A stretch of DNA of 64,000 nt from JAJDXO01 sp965213765. Lineage in GTDB: Bacteria; Pseudomonadota; Alphaproteobacteria; Rhodospirillales; UBA2165. Both the position numbers and the translations under genes were made by a program. A model generated the notes under the pieces. It worked only from the letters and a program-made list of their open reading frames with translations, had not been told where the DNA came from and did no database searches. This document shows, in pieces, positions 1 through 10,010 of this stretch (positions are counted from its first letter, which is position 1; each line of letters opens with the position of its first letter). The stretch spans positions 868,001 through 932,000 of the forward strand of contig OZ243926.1 in NCBI GenBank assembly GCA_965213765.1. The letters are read 5' to 3'.

Positions 1-820
1 AGCGCTCCCGATCGATGAGGGCATGTTCCCGGCCCCTCATCGCCACGGTATGCGCCAGGGCGCGCGCGCAATGACGATCCAGGCGCGCGTGGATTCCGCC
101 CGCGGCCGTTGCGGCATCGCTCAGCCGATGGGTGGGAAATCCGCTGTTTTCGAGGCGAGCCAGAAAGCCGCGGGTTCTCACCCGTTCAAACTGAATATCG
201 TCGTTGGACGGATCGTCGATCCAGTATTGGCCCCAATTCCGCAGCGTAGCCACGAGCCGAGACTTGCGAATATCCAGCAACGGGCGGAGTAAACGCGCAT
301 CGGCGCCATAGGAGACCGTCGGCATGGCCGCCAGCCCCCTTAGACCGCTTCCTCGCCCCAAACGCATAACGAAGGTTTCCGCCTGATCGTCGCGCGTGTG
401 CGCCATCAACAGATGGAGGCAGCCATGTTCCCGCACCCATTGGTTCAACAATTGGTAACGGGCGTGACGTGCCGCCTCCTGGATGCCGGTACCCGGCCTG
501 TCGCCGCGCCAATTCAGAATTTGGTGCCGGATTCCGCGCGCGCCGAGCCATTCGCCCACCCGGCCTGCCTCGGTCGCCGACTCGGGCCGAAGCCCGTGAT
601 CTACCGTCAGCCCGATGACCTCACCTCCCCGGGCCGTGGCCCATCCGTGCGCCAGCAGCGTCAGGCACAGGCTGTCCGGCCCGCCGGAGACGGCGACCGC
701 CAACCGCGGCTGGTCTTCCCAAGGACCGAGCCTCGCCAAGGTCGCGTCGAATTCGGTCCCCGTCAGCGGATTTGCGGGGCCGGCCGGAGAAGGGTGGTGG
801 GGAGGCGCGGGACTATCCAC
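1..820 (-). CDS. tilS: tRNA(Ile)-lysidine synthase, 3' end outside window
   Basis: Converts C34 of the AUA-reading tRNA-Ile to lysidine in the cytoplasm with ATP and lysine. The N-type PP-loop SGGPDS lies about 45 codons from the start, followed by VDHGLRPES and by HTRDDQAETF, all typical of TilS. About 273 codons are visible; the C-terminal part runs off the window edge. No ATG is available, because an in-frame stop lies just upstream. The likely start is GTG at 820, overlapping the cpoB stop codon; GTG at 841 is the alternative. The overlap suggests translational coupling with cpoB. Confidence 0.93.
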   Translation of the reverse strand, partial: MDSPAPPHHPSPAGPANPLTGTEFDATLARLGPWEDQPRLAVAVSGGPDSLCLTLLAHGWATARGGEVIGLTVDHGLRPESATEAGRVGEWLGARGIRHQILNWRGDRPGTGIQEAARHARYQLLNQWVREHGCLHLLMAHTRDDQAETFVMRLGRGSGLRGLAAMPTVSYGADARLLRPLLDIRKSRLVATLRNWGQYWIDDPSNDDIQFERVRTRGFLARLENSGFPTHRLSDAATAAGGIHARLDRHCARALAHTVAMRGREHALIDRER

Positions 821-1943
821 ACTCGGCGCGGGCGCGCTCACGGGTCAGAACCCTTTGGATGTTTCCGGGCATTTCCGGAAAATCGGCGCTCAGTTTGTCG
901 AAGGTGGCACAGGCATCCTTATTCTGCTTAAGGCCGATCAGCGACATGCCGAGCTTCAGGAGTGAATCGGCCGCCTTTGACCCTTTCGGATTCTTCTGGA
1001 ACCCGGTCAGGAACTCGTTGGCCGCAGTGCGGTAATCTCCTCGAACATAGTGGGTCTCACCCAGCCAATAGCGCGCATTGGCCGCCAATTTGTCGTTCGG
1101 ATGGGCGCCCAGGAATTCCTCGAAGGCCGTCGCCGCTTTGTTGTAGTCCGCTTGCCTGAGAAGCGAAAACGCGAACCGGTACCGGGCGCGCGGCGTCCCG
1201 GGGGGGAGGATCGCCGCCGGCGCCGCTGCCTGCTGAGGGGCGGGCGCAGCCGCCGGCGCCACGGCGGCAGGTTGTGCCGGCGGCGCCCGGGGTACCGGTG
1301 TGCCCGCCGGTGCCGATGCCGGAGAACCCGGGGCCTGCGGAACGCGGGCGAGGTCCGCCCCGGTGATGGTGCCGAGGGTCTGTGGCGCGCCGCTCCCGGT
1401 GATCGGTCCGCCTTGGGCGGCACCCGCGCTGACAGTGGCACTCTGAGGAACCCGGCCGAGCTGCGGCGGCGCGGCCGCCTGACCCGGCGCCACACCAGCC
1501 GGTGCGGCGGGACGGGCGGCCTCGAGGCTCGATAAGCGGAAGTCCACATCACTGATCAGTTTTTCGAGACGCTCGTTGATCTGGCGGAGCGTGTTGCCAA
1601 ACCCTTCCACCTGGCCGGTGAGGTCGCGGAGTTCGGCTTCGAATTGGGTGATCTTGGCCTGCACCCGGGCGGCATGGGCGGTCGAGGCGTCGGCGCCGGC
1701 AGGCGGCAACGGCGAGCGGCTGACCGGCGCGGGGGCGGCCGAAGGCGGGGGGCTCTCCCCGCGATAGACCTGGCGGTTGAGGGTGCCGATGTCGCGCTCC
1801 ATCCGTTCGAGCCGTTTGAGCAGGGCGTCCACCGCCGGATCCTGCGCGACCGCTGCGCTGCTCAGGACAATCGGCAGCCCCACCACCAGCGCCGCCGAAA
1901 CCGACATCAATCCATAGGAGAATTTGCTCATATTGCGCCCCAT
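813..1943 (-). CDS. cpoB: Tol-Pal system periplasmic protein CpoB (YbgF)
   Basis: Periplasmic partner of the Tol-Pal machine that coordinates outer-membrane constriction with peptidoglycan synthesis. The 376-residue product has a signal peptide (about 1-34, cleavage after AVA), a short N-terminal coiled coil (36-62), a long alanine- and proline-rich linker, and C-terminal TPR repeats from about residue 250 (RYRFAFSLLRQADYNKA, then YWLGETHYVRGDYRTA). A second ATG four codons in (MSKFSYG) is an equally possible start. It lies downstream of pal, past a terminator, and overlaps tilS. Confidence 0.92.
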   Translation of the reverse strand: MGRNMSKFSYGLMSVSAALVVGLPIVLSSAAVAQDPAVDALLKRLERMERDIGTLNRQVYRGESPPPSAAPAPVSRSPLPPAGADASTAHAARVQAKITQFEAELRDLTGQVEGFGNTLRQINERLEKLISDVDFRLSSLEAARPAAPAGVAPGQAAAPPQLGRVPQSATVSAGAAQGGPITGSGAPQTLGTITGADLARVPQAPGSPASAPAGTPVPRAPPAQPAAVAPAAAPAPQQAAAPAAILPPGTPRARYRFAFSLLRQADYNKAATAFEEFLGAHPNDKLAANARYWLGETHYVRGDYRTAANEFLTGFQKNPKGSKAADSLLKLGMSLIGLKQNKDACATFDKLSADFPEMPGNIQRVLTRERARAECG

Positions 1944-1946
1944 CCC

Positions 1947-1991
1947 TCAGGCCGAATCACCTCAGGCCGAATCACCTCAGGCCGAATCACT
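1947..1991. repeat. three tandem 15-bp repeats upstream of cpoB
   Basis: The unit TCAGGCCGAATCACC occurs three times head to tail (1947-1961, 1962-1976, 1977-1991, the last with T as final base). The array lies within the cpoB leader, immediately before the start codon. Confidence 0.9.
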
Positions 1992-2033
1992 TCACGCCAG
2001 TTTAGGGCGGCCAGTCTGCAAACCAAAGATGGC

Positions 2034-2076
2034 AAAAACAAGGCGCCCGCGGCCCCAATCAAGGAACCGCGGGCGC
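2034..2076 (-). terminator. Rho-independent terminator of pal
   Basis: A perfect 10-bp stem, GCGCCCGCGG (2043-2052) with CCGCGGGCGC (2067-2076), is followed on the minus strand by a T-rich tract. It lies 20 bp past the pal stop codon and separates pal from cpoB. Confidence 0.85.
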
Positions 2077-2096
2077 GTCGTAAAACTCGTTGCCGG

Positions 2097-2642
2097 TTAG
2101 CTGCCGGCGCCGGAGAGCACCACCGTCACCGCACGGCGGTTCTGGGCCCAGGAAGCTTCGTTGCTGCCGAGCGCAACCGGGCGCTCCTTACCGAAGGAGA
2201 TGGTCTGGAGCCGATTCGGGTTGATGCCCAACGCGACCAGGAAATCCTTGGCCGAATTGGCCCGGCGCTCACCCAGGGCGAGGTTGTATTCGCGGGTGCC
2301 GCGCTCATCCGCATGACCTTCGAGCGTCACGCGAATAGCCGGGTATTTCTTGAGCCAGGCGGCTTGCTTCTCCAGCGTCGCCCGCGCATCCGGCTTCAGG
2401 TCGGACCGGTCGAAGTCGAAGAAGACCCGATCACCGACATTGACCACCAGATCCTGGACGGAGCCGGGGGTGATGGAGGCACCGGTCGGAGGCCGCGGGC
2501 GGCTTTTTTTCGCGGCGGGAGGGGGTTTTTCGCTGGTGGTCGCACCCTTAGAATCGGCATCACCGGCTTCCATCGTCGGCGACTCGCATGCCGCCAGGAT
2601 GAAGAGCGCCCCGAAAACATAAGCTAAAGACTTGAAACGCAT
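2097..2642 (-). CDS. pal: peptidoglycan-associated lipoprotein Pal
   Basis: Outer-membrane lipoprotein that anchors the membrane to peptidoglycan and is the cargo of the Tol machine. Its 181 residues start with a lipoprotein signal ending in lipobox LAAC (lipidated Cys19). A low-complexity linker follows, then an OmpA-type peptidoglycan-binding domain from about residue 70, with FDFDRSDLKPDA and GHADERGTREYN. It follows tolB with a 159-bp gap and has its own probable promoter and terminator. Confidence 0.97.
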   Translation of the reverse strand: MRFKSLAYVFGALFILAACESPTMEAGDADSKGATTSEKPPPAAKKSRPRPPTGASITPGSVQDLVVNVGDRVFFDFDRSDLKPDARATLEKQAAWLKKYPAIRVTLEGHADERGTREYNLALGERRANSAKDFLVALGINPNRLQTISFGKERPVALGSNEASWAQNRRAVTVVLSGAGS

Positions 2643-2784
2643 TGATTTTGTCCCCTTGATCGGGAATGTGGGAGGAACGCTGGATTAGCGTCCCATGGAG
2701 TCGTACGAAACCTCATTTCCTCGGCAACAGGGACGCGTGGGAAACGATGAGGCGGAAAATTTCTTAAACACCGACACTTTCAGG

Positions 2785-2813
2785 AATATACGGAACGATT
2801 CTCACGGAATCAA
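2785..2813 (-). promoter_or_regulatory. candidate sigma-70 promoter for pal
   Basis: On the minus strand TTGATT (2808-2813) and TATATT (2785-2790) are separated by exactly 17 bp. The -35 overlaps the end of tolB. Transcription would start near 2778, leaving a leader of about 135 nt before pal. This is consensus reading only. Confidence 0.5.
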
Positions 2814-4118
2814 GGGCGACCACGCCGGGTCGGACGCATCCATCGGCGTGACCACCTCGCGCTCATTAAAGCCCGTTAAATCAATGGAGTAGAGTTTCGA
2901 CTGTTTTCGCCCGTCCTTGGTGCCGGGGGCTTCGCGGAAGAACATGATCACCCGGCCGTTGGGCGCCCAGGTCGGCGATTCGACCAAGAACCCGTCGGTG
3001 AGCAGACGCTCTCCGGTGCCGTCGTTCTTCATTACGCCGATAAAAAACTTGCCGCCCTGGATTTTCGTGAAAGCGATGAGGTCGCCGCGGGGCGACCAGA
3101 CCGGCGTCGCGTAGCGCCCGCGACCGAAGCTGATTCGCTTCACACCGCGCCCGTCGGGGTTCATCACATAGAGCTGTTGGGTGCCGCTACGGTCGGATTC
3201 GAAAACGATGCGCTTGCCGTCCGGAGAATAGTAGGGCCCGGTATCGATCGCCGAATGGTTGGTCAGGCGTCTCACCTCCCGGGTCCGGAGATCCATCGTA
3301 TAGAGCTCGGTATTGCCGTCCCGGGCCATACTCATGATCACCTTGTTGCCGTCCGGCGAGAATCGCGGCGCGAACGTCATGCCGGGAAAGTCACCCAGCA
3401 CTTCCTGCCGGCCGGTATCGATATTGAACAAATAGACCCTGGGCACGCCCCCGAAATAGGACATGTAGGTAATTTCCTGCTGGCTCGGTGAGAACCGCGG
3501 AGTCAGCACCAGATCCTGCCCGTCGGTCAGGAAGTGATGGTTCTCGCCGTCCTGGTCCATGATCGCCAGACGCTTGACGCGGCGGTCCTGGCGGCCGGTC
3601 TCGGCGATGTAGACGATGCGGGTATCGAAATAGCCCTCCTCGCCGGTGATCCGCTTATATATGGCATCGGCGATGATGTGGGCGATGCGGCGCCAGTTGG
3701 TCGGGATGGTGGAGAACTGGTTGCCCGTGGCGTAGGCCTCGGCGACGACGTCCCACAGCCGGAATTTCACCTGAAGCTTCTGGCCCGAGACGGTGACCTG
3801 TCCCTGGGTCAGGGCCTGGGATCCGATCACCCGCCAGTTGGCGAACTTCGGCACCGTCTCGATGGAACGCTCCACCTCGATGAAGGCTTTGGGGTCGACG
3901 GGCTTGAACAGGCCGGACCGTTCGAGATCGGCCTTGATCACATTGGCGATCTGCCGGCCCAGCAATTCCTCCTCGCCCGTATTGCCGAGGAAATCGGTCA
4001 CCGCGATGGGGATCGGCTCCACGGTACCGCGGGTGATATCGATCCGAAGCTCGGCCCGCGCCGGCAGCGTGGCGACGGTCAAGAGAAAGAATATGAGGAT
4101 AGGCTTGATTGGTTTCAT
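2802..4118 (-). CDS. tolB: Tol-Pal system beta-propeller protein TolB
   Basis: Periplasmic component that binds Pal and the TolA C-domain. The product has 438 residues, the usual TolB length. A signal peptide covers residues 1-22 (cleavage after ARA). The N-terminal TolB domain is followed by a six-bladed propeller built from PD40-type repeats such as PRFSPDGNKVIMSM, YYSPDGKRIVFESD and PVWSPRGDLIAFTK. It starts 21 bp after tolA stops, so it is part of the tolQRAB operon. Confidence 0.97.
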   Translation of the reverse strand: MKPIKPILIFFLLTVATLPARAELRIDITRGTVEPIPIAVTDFLGNTGEEELLGRQIANVIKADLERSGLFKPVDPKAFIEVERSIETVPKFANWRVIGSQALTQGQVTVSGQKLQVKFRLWDVVAEAYATGNQFSTIPTNWRRIAHIIADAIYKRITGEEGYFDTRIVYIAETGRQDRRVKRLAIMDQDGENHHFLTDGQDLVLTPRFSPSQQEITYMSYFGGVPRVYLFNIDTGRQEVLGDFPGMTFAPRFSPDGNKVIMSMARDGNTELYTMDLRTREVRRLTNHSAIDTGPYYSPDGKRIVFESDRSGTQQLYVMNPDGRGVKRISFGRGRYATPVWSPRGDLIAFTKIQGGKFFIGVMKNDGTGERLLTDGFLVESPTWAPNGRVIMFFREAPGTKDGRKQSKLYSIDLTGFNEREVVTPMDASDPAWSPLIP

Positions 4119-4139
4119 CGACGTTCCCTGCTAACTTTT

Positions 4140-5093
4140 CTATCCCCCGAACATTTCCTTGGGATTAAACACCAGTGTCAGGTCTTTCCAAACCTCGTAT
4201 CGGTCTCCCGGCAACTTAAACGGGCTACAGCGCGGGTTTTTCACGGCCCGCAGCGCGCTTTCCGCCATCGCCCGGAAAAACGGGTCCGAGAACATACGGC
4301 CCGAATTTGCAATGCTGGCTTCCCGCACACGACCGTCCGGGTTCACCGCCACGTTGATCTCGATGATCATATTCTCGGCGTCCTTGGCGCCGAACGGCAG
4401 CGACCAGCACTTGGCGACCTGATCGCGGATGGCGCCGATCAGGGCGTCCCGCTCGCTGATGGAAATGCGCCGGTTCGGGTCATGAGCCGTCGGCCGCCGG
4501 GACAACGCCTTGGCGATTTGTTGCTGAAAGTCGTCCTTCTTTTTCTCAGGCGTCTTGGCTTTCTTGTTCTCTTCTTTCTTTTCCGGCGGCGGTTGTTTCT
4601 TGAGCCGCTCCACGGTCTTCAAGACACCGGCGAACGGATCGGGCGGCGGCGGCTTACGGCGCGGCTTGGCCTTGACGAGGCGCACTGGCGTTTTGGGTTC
4701 GGGCTTCTTTACCTCTTTCTTGGGCTCAGGCTTCGGCTCCGGTTTGGGTTCCTTCTTCGGCGCCGGTTTCGGTTTCGGCGGCGGCGGCACGGCGGCCACC
4801 TCCTCCCGCGGCGGGGCCAGCGGCGGCGGGGGCGGGGGCGGCGCCTTCGCTTTCGGCGGCGGGGGCGGAGGCGGTTTGGGCGTCTCCACGACTTTGGGCG
4901 GTTCCGGCTTTGGTTCTTCCTTTTTCAACTCCCGCGCGGTCGGCAGATTGGTGATCGCCCCCAAATCCACCAGTTCGACGACGATGGGAATTTCCGGTGT
5001 CGGCGGCGGGTTGCGCAACGCCGGCAGACCGGCGAAGCCGACCGCCATGATCGCCGCGTGAAAAAAGATGGATGCCAGCACCGGATAGCGCAT
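4140..5093 (-). CDS. tolA: cell envelope integrity protein TolA
   Basis: Inner-membrane protein that couples the TolQR proton channel to TolB and Pal across the periplasm. The 317-residue product has one N-terminal membrane helix (about 5-21), then a long stretch of Pro, Lys and Glu (about 60-190) that spans the periplasm, then a TonB/TolA-type C-terminal domain (about 215-310, including KCWSLPFGAKD). The linker is proline-rich rather than the Ala/Lys/Glu helix of enterobacterial TolA, as is common in alphaproteobacteria. Only 3 bp separate it from tolR. Confidence 0.93.
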   Translation of the reverse strand: MRYPVLASIFFHAAIMAVGFAGLPALRNPPPTPEIPIVVELVDLGAITNLPTARELKKEEPKPEPPKVVETPKPPPPPPPKAKAPPPPPPPLAPPREEVAAVPPPPKPKPAPKKEPKPEPKPEPKKEVKKPEPKTPVRLVKAKPRRKPPPPDPFAGVLKTVERLKKQPPPEKKEENKKAKTPEKKKDDFQQQIAKALSRRPTAHDPNRRISISERDALIGAIRDQVAKCWSLPFGAKDAENMIIEINVAVNPDGRVREASIANSGRMFSDPFFRAMAESALRAVKNPRCSPFKLPGDRYEVWKDLTLVFNPKEMFGG

Positions 5094-5096
5094 GAA

Positions 5097-5546
<450 letters not shown>

Positions 5547-5551
5547 CCGGC

Positions 5552-6265
<714 letters not shown>

Positions 6266-6274
6266 TGACCTACC

Positions 6275-6727
6275 TCACGAAGTTTCAACCAGATAGCCGG
6301 CCATTTTGGCGCGGATCGGTTCCGGTATCCGCGCCGCCTTGCCGGCCTCGGTCATACAGACCAAACGTAAATCCATGCTTACCAGCAGCTCTCCGTCCCG
6401 GAAGACGTTCTGCTCCATCCCGAACGACGCACCGGCTATCTCGACGATGCGGGTGTGCATCTCCAACGCCTGGTCGTGAAACGCCGGTTTGGCGTAGTCG
6501 GCGGTGCAGCGGCGGACGGCAAATACCAACCCGAATTCCTCACGGGTTTGGGCCTGTCCGAAGCCGATTTCGCGCAGGAATTCGGTCCGCGCCCGCTCGG
6601 CGAACCGCAGGTAGTTGGCGTAGTAGACGACGCCCGCCGCATCCGTATCCTCGTAATAGACGCGGATCGGGAAGACATGGGTGAGCGCGGCCGGCTGTCC
6701 CGGCGAGGCCTCATTCATTGGCGTCAT
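6275..6727 (-). CDS. ybgC: Tol-Pal-associated acyl-CoA thioesterase YbgC
   Basis: Hotdog-fold thioesterase that hydrolyses acyl-CoA in the cytoplasm. The 150-residue sequence contains RVYYEDTDAAGVVYYANYL, the 4-hydroxybenzoyl-CoA thioesterase signature with the catalytic Asp. It overlaps the end of ruvB by 17 bp and precedes tolQ by 9 bp, so the ruv and tol sets are probably one transcript. Confidence 0.95.
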   Translation of the reverse strand: MTPMNEASPGQPAALTHVFPIRVYYEDTDAAGVVYYANYLRFAERARTEFLREIGFGQAQTREEFGLVFAVRRCTADYAKPAFHDQALEMHTRIVEIAGASFGMEQNVFRDGELLVSMDLRLVCMTEAGKAARIPEPIRAKMAGYLVETS

Positions 6728-7757
6728 CCTCTCCGGTGGCCAGCAGTTCGAGCTGCTTGATGTTCGAGGGTATGGTTATCCCGAGGTGACGATAGGCGCC
6801 TTCGGCCAGCACCCGCCCCCGGGGGGTCCGCATCAGCAGTCCCTGCTGGATGAGAAACGGCTCGACCACTTCTTCAATGGTGTCCCGCTCCTCCGACAAA
6901 GCTGCCGATAGCGTCTCGGCGCCCACCGGACCGCCGCCGTAATTCTCGGCGATGCACATCAGATATTTTCGGTCGAGGGAGTCGAGACCCTTGCCGTCTA
7001 CTTCGAGGCGGTTGAGGGCCGCGTCGGCGGACGCCGCATCGATCCCGGTCGCGCCTGACACCTCGGCGAAGTCTCGTACCCGGCGGAGCAGACGGCCGGC
7101 GACGCGGGGCGTGCCCCGGGAGCGCTTGGCAATCTCTGCCGCACCCTCGTCCGAAATGCCGGTGCCGAGGATTTTGGCCGCCCGCGAAATGATCTTCTGC
7201 AAGTCCGCCGCACCGTAGTACTGGACCCGGAGCGGGATGCCGAAACGCTCACGGAGCGGTTTCGAGATGAGGCCTGAGCGGGTGGTCGCGCCAACCAGGG
7301 TGAACGGGTTGAGGTCGATACGGACACTGCGCGCTGCCGGGCCCTCGCCGATGATCAGGTCGAGCTGAAAATCCTCCACCGCCGGATAGAGCACCTCCTC
7401 CACCGCCGGGCTGAGCCGGTGAATCTCGTCGATGAACAACACATCCCGGGGCTGGAGATTGGTGAGGATGGCGGCCAGGTCCCCCGCCCGGGCGATTACC
7501 GGTCCCGAAGTGGCGCGAAAACCGACGCCGAGCTCCCGGGAGACGATCTGCGCCAGCGTGGTCTTGCCGAGACCCGGGGGCCCATAGAGCAGCACATGAT
7601 CCATGGCCTCGCCGCGGCCCTTGGCCGCATCGACGAACACCTTCAGATTGTCGCAGACCTGGGGCTGGCCGACGAATTCCTCGAGGCTCCTCGGCCGGGT
7701 CGAAGCGTCCCCCGCATCTTCGGGGGCAGCGTCGGCAGCGATTACCCGGTCATTCAT
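6711..7757 (-). CDS. ruvB: Holliday junction branch migration helicase RuvB
   Basis: Hexameric AAA+ motor that drives branch migration with RuvA. The 348-residue product shows Walker A GPPGLGKTT, Walker B LFIDEIHR, sensor GATTRSG, and a C-terminal winged-helix region with GLLMRTPRGR. It lies 13 bp after ruvA in the usual ruvCAB order. Confidence 0.98.
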   Translation of the reverse strand: MNDRVIAADAAPEDAGDASTRPRSLEEFVGQPQVCDNLKVFVDAAKGRGEAMDHVLLYGPPGLGKTTLAQIVSRELGVGFRATSGPVIARAGDLAAILTNLQPRDVLFIDEIHRLSPAVEEVLYPAVEDFQLDLIIGEGPAARSVRIDLNPFTLVGATTRSGLISKPLRERFGIPLRVQYYGAADLQKIISRAAKILGTGISDEGAAEIAKRSRGTPRVAGRLLRRVRDFAEVSGATGIDAASADAALNRLEVDGKGLDSLDRKYLMCIAENYGGGPVGAETLSAALSEERDTIEEVVEPFLIQQGLLMRTPRGRVLAEGAYRHLGITIPSNIKQLELLATGEDDANE

Positions 7758-7770
7758 CCCTGTGTTCCCC

Positions 7771-8406
7771 TCAGCCCACTTCGGCGCCCGCGAGTTCGGC
7801 GAGGCCGTCGCGGATCAGATCCTCGAGCGCCGCCCCTTCACCTAATTTGCGGGCTGCCTGTGACACGGCGGTGAACGCCTCGGTGCGGCCGTAACCCAAA
7901 TTGACCAGCGCCGAGACCGCTTCGGCCCCCGTATTGTCCCGGGGCGCGCCGGTCCCGGCCGGCGTTCCGGATGATGCCGCTGCCGGCCGGAAGGCGATGG
8001 CGATATCGCCGATCCTGTCCCTGAGTTCGGTGACGATCCGGGTGGCGAGCTTCTTGCCGACGCCGCTTGCCTTGGTGAACGGCACTTCGTCACCGGCGGC
8101 GATGGCCGCTGCCATCTCGTCCGACGACAAACCCGACAGCAGGGCAAGGCCCACCTTGGCACCGACACCCTGAACCGTGGTCAGCAGCCGGAACCAATCA
8201 CGCTCGGCTTCATCGGCAAACCCGTAGAGATGAATGTGGTCCTCCCGCACATGGGTCTCGATCATCAGGCTGATGGTGCCGCCGGAGGCGATGGCCTGGG
8301 CGATGGTGCGCGAAGAGGCGAACACCATGTAGCCGACCCCGTTGACGTCGATGATCAGCCAGTCGGGTCCCGACGAATCCAACACCCCTGTGAGCCGGGC
8401 AATCAT
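7771..8406 (-). CDS. ruvA: Holliday junction-binding protein RuvA
   Basis: Tetrameric junction-binding subunit of the RuvAB complex. The 211-residue product has an N-terminal OB fold (MIARLTGVLDSSGPDWLIID), paired helix-hairpin-helix motifs (LLTTVQGVGAKVGLALLSGL, then ASGVGKKLATRIVTEL) and a C-terminal RuvB-binding domain (ALVNLGYGRTEAFTAV). Its start overlaps the ruvC stop by 4 bp. Confidence 0.98.
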   Translation of the reverse strand: MIARLTGVLDSSGPDWLIIDVNGVGYMVFASSRTIAQAIASGGTISLMIETHVREDHIHLYGFADEAERDWFRLLTTVQGVGAKVGLALLSGLSSDEMAAAIAAGDEVPFTKASGVGKKLATRIVTELRDRIGDIAIAFRPAAASSGTPAGTGAPRDNTGAEAVSALVNLGYGRTEAFTAVSQAARKLGEGAALEDLIRDGLAELAGAEVG

Positions 8407-8915
8407 TGAGCGGCCTCCACCAGGGATTGGGTTTGGCGGTGGTGGGCATGGCAGATGGCGACCGCCAGCGCGTCCGCCGCATCCGCCGTCTCGATGGTGC
8501 AGCCGGGCAAAAGCGCGCGGACCATCACCTGGATCTGCTCCTTGGCCGCGTGACCGGCGCCGACGACGCTCTTCTTCACCAGGTTGGGCGGATACTCGGC
8601 CACGGGCAGGCCGGCCTTGGCCGGCGCCAATAGCGCGACGCCCCTCGCCTGGCCAAGTTTCAAGGTGGATTTCGGGTTGGCGTTGACGAATGTCTCTTCC
8701 ACCGCCACCTCGTCCGGCGCATACGCCTCGATCAGTGTGGAAATGCCGTCGAACAGGGCGGCGAGACGATCGGCGAGCGCCGCGCGGCTATTGGACTTGA
8801 GCGTCCCGTCGGCCACGAAGCTCAAGTGGTTGTCCCGGACTTCGATCAGACCCCAGCCGGTCGCGGCGAGGCCGGGGTCGATCCCCAATATTCGTGTGTG
8901 TCCGGTTGCCGTCAA
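8403..8915 (-). CDS. ruvC: Holliday junction resolvase RuvC
   Basis: Endonuclease that resolves Holliday junctions. The product has 170 residues. The acidic catalytic residues are visible in GIDPGLAATGWG, in VEETFVNANP, and in the C-terminal DAADALAVAICHAHH. It follows the yebC-like gene by 15 bp, an arrangement that is widespread in bacteria. Confidence 0.97.
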   Translation of the reverse strand: MTATGHTRILGIDPGLAATGWGLIEVRDNHLSFVADGTLKSNSRAALADRLAALFDGISTLIEAYAPDEVAVEETFVNANPKSTLKLGQARGVALLAPAKAGLPVAEYPPNLVKKSVVGAGHAAKEQIQVMVRALLPGCTIETADAADALAVAICHAHHRQTQSLVEAAQ

Positions 8916-8930
8916 ATTTATCCCCTCCGG

Positions 8931-9680
8931 CTAAGCGCTTAAGCGTTCCATGACGTCGTCGGAAATCTCGAAGTTGGCGGCGACACGCTGGACGTCGTCG
9001 GAATCTTCCAGGACATCCAACAGCTTCAACAGGGCCTGCGCCCGTCCTTCGTCGACATCCACGGTATTTTGCGGCCGCCAGTCGAGGCGTGCGGTTTCCG
9101 CCTCGCCGAGTCCACCTTCCAGCACCTCGCGGACAGAGTTGAAGTCGTCCGGCTGACAATAGATGTCGTGACCGTCGTCCCCGGATTCCACGTCCTCGGC
9201 GCCGGCTTCGAGGGCCGCCTCGAACACCGCGTCGGAATCTCCCGCGCCCGCCGGATAGTGGATCATGCCGACCCGGTCGAACATGAAACTCACCGCGCCG
9301 GTTTCGGCCAGCGTCCCGCCGTGCTTGGAGAACGCGGCCCGCACGTCGGAGGCCGTTCGGTTGCGGTTGTCGGTCAACGCCTCGACAATCACCGCGACGC
9401 CGCCGGGCCCATAGCCCTCGTAGCGGACTTCCTCGTAGTTCTCTCCATCGTCACCGCCCGATGCCTTCTTCACGGCCCGGTCGATATTGTCCTTCGGCAT
9501 GTTGGCCTGCCGGCAGGCGGCGACGGCCGAACGCAGGCGCGGATTGGCGTCCGGATCGGGCCCCCCGAGCTTGGCCGCGACGGTCACCTCGCGGATGAGT
9601 TTGGCGAAGGCTTTTGCCCGCTTGGCGTCCTGCGCGCCCTTGCGGTGCATGATGTTCTTAAACTGTGAATGGCCGGCCAT
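8931..9680 (-). CDS. yebC: YebC/PmpR family protein
   Basis: Member of the YebC/TACO1 family, described both as a transcriptional regulator and as a translation factor that relieves stalling at proline-rich stretches. The 249 residues begin MAGHSQFKNIMHRKGAQDAK and contain YEGYGPGGVAVIVEALTDN, both strongly conserved. It is the first gene of the minus-strand block running to tilS; its promoter must lie in 9681-10010. Confidence 0.95.
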   Translation of the reverse strand: MAGHSQFKNIMHRKGAQDAKRAKAFAKLIREVTVAAKLGGPDPDANPRLRSAVAACRQANMPKDNIDRAVKKASGGDDGENYEEVRYEGYGPGGVAVIVEALTDNRNRTASDVRAAFSKHGGTLAETGAVSFMFDRVGMIHYPAGAGDSDAVFEAALEAGAEDVESGDDGHDIYCQPDDFNSVREVLEGGLGEAETARLDWRPQNTVDVDEGRAQALLKLLDVLEDSDDVQRVAANFEISDDVMERLSA

Positions 9681-10010
9681 AATCCCCTGGTCTCGCTTCG
9701 TCGGGCTCGCGGTCTATCTGCGGGTGGATGTCAAAAGGCGGGTCCTGCCTGTAAACAAGCTAGTCATAGTAAGGTAGGCACTGATTGCATACCATATTTT
9801 GTGGACAAGCGCACGCGAGCCTTGTTTCGGTTAACAGCACAATGTGGCAAGAATGGGGCCGATTGCGACGCTCCGGCGGACCGCCCCGCGACCCCAAAAA
9901 TCAACATGCCGTGAATAGCCCTTTCGGGCTTTACGAATCAACCCCCGAGGACCTATATCATGACCAACCTTCCAGCTCTTATATAAGACCGGAACCCGGG
10001 GAATGATTTC
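9681..10010. other. divergent intergenic region, yebC and TRAP-like gene
   Basis: The 330 bp contain no convincing open frame. The middle (about 9775-9830) is AT-richer than its surroundings, including GCATACCATATTTTGTGG. TATATAAG near 9980 could be a -10 for the plus-strand gene. No clear operator or terminator is seen. Confidence 0.5.
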
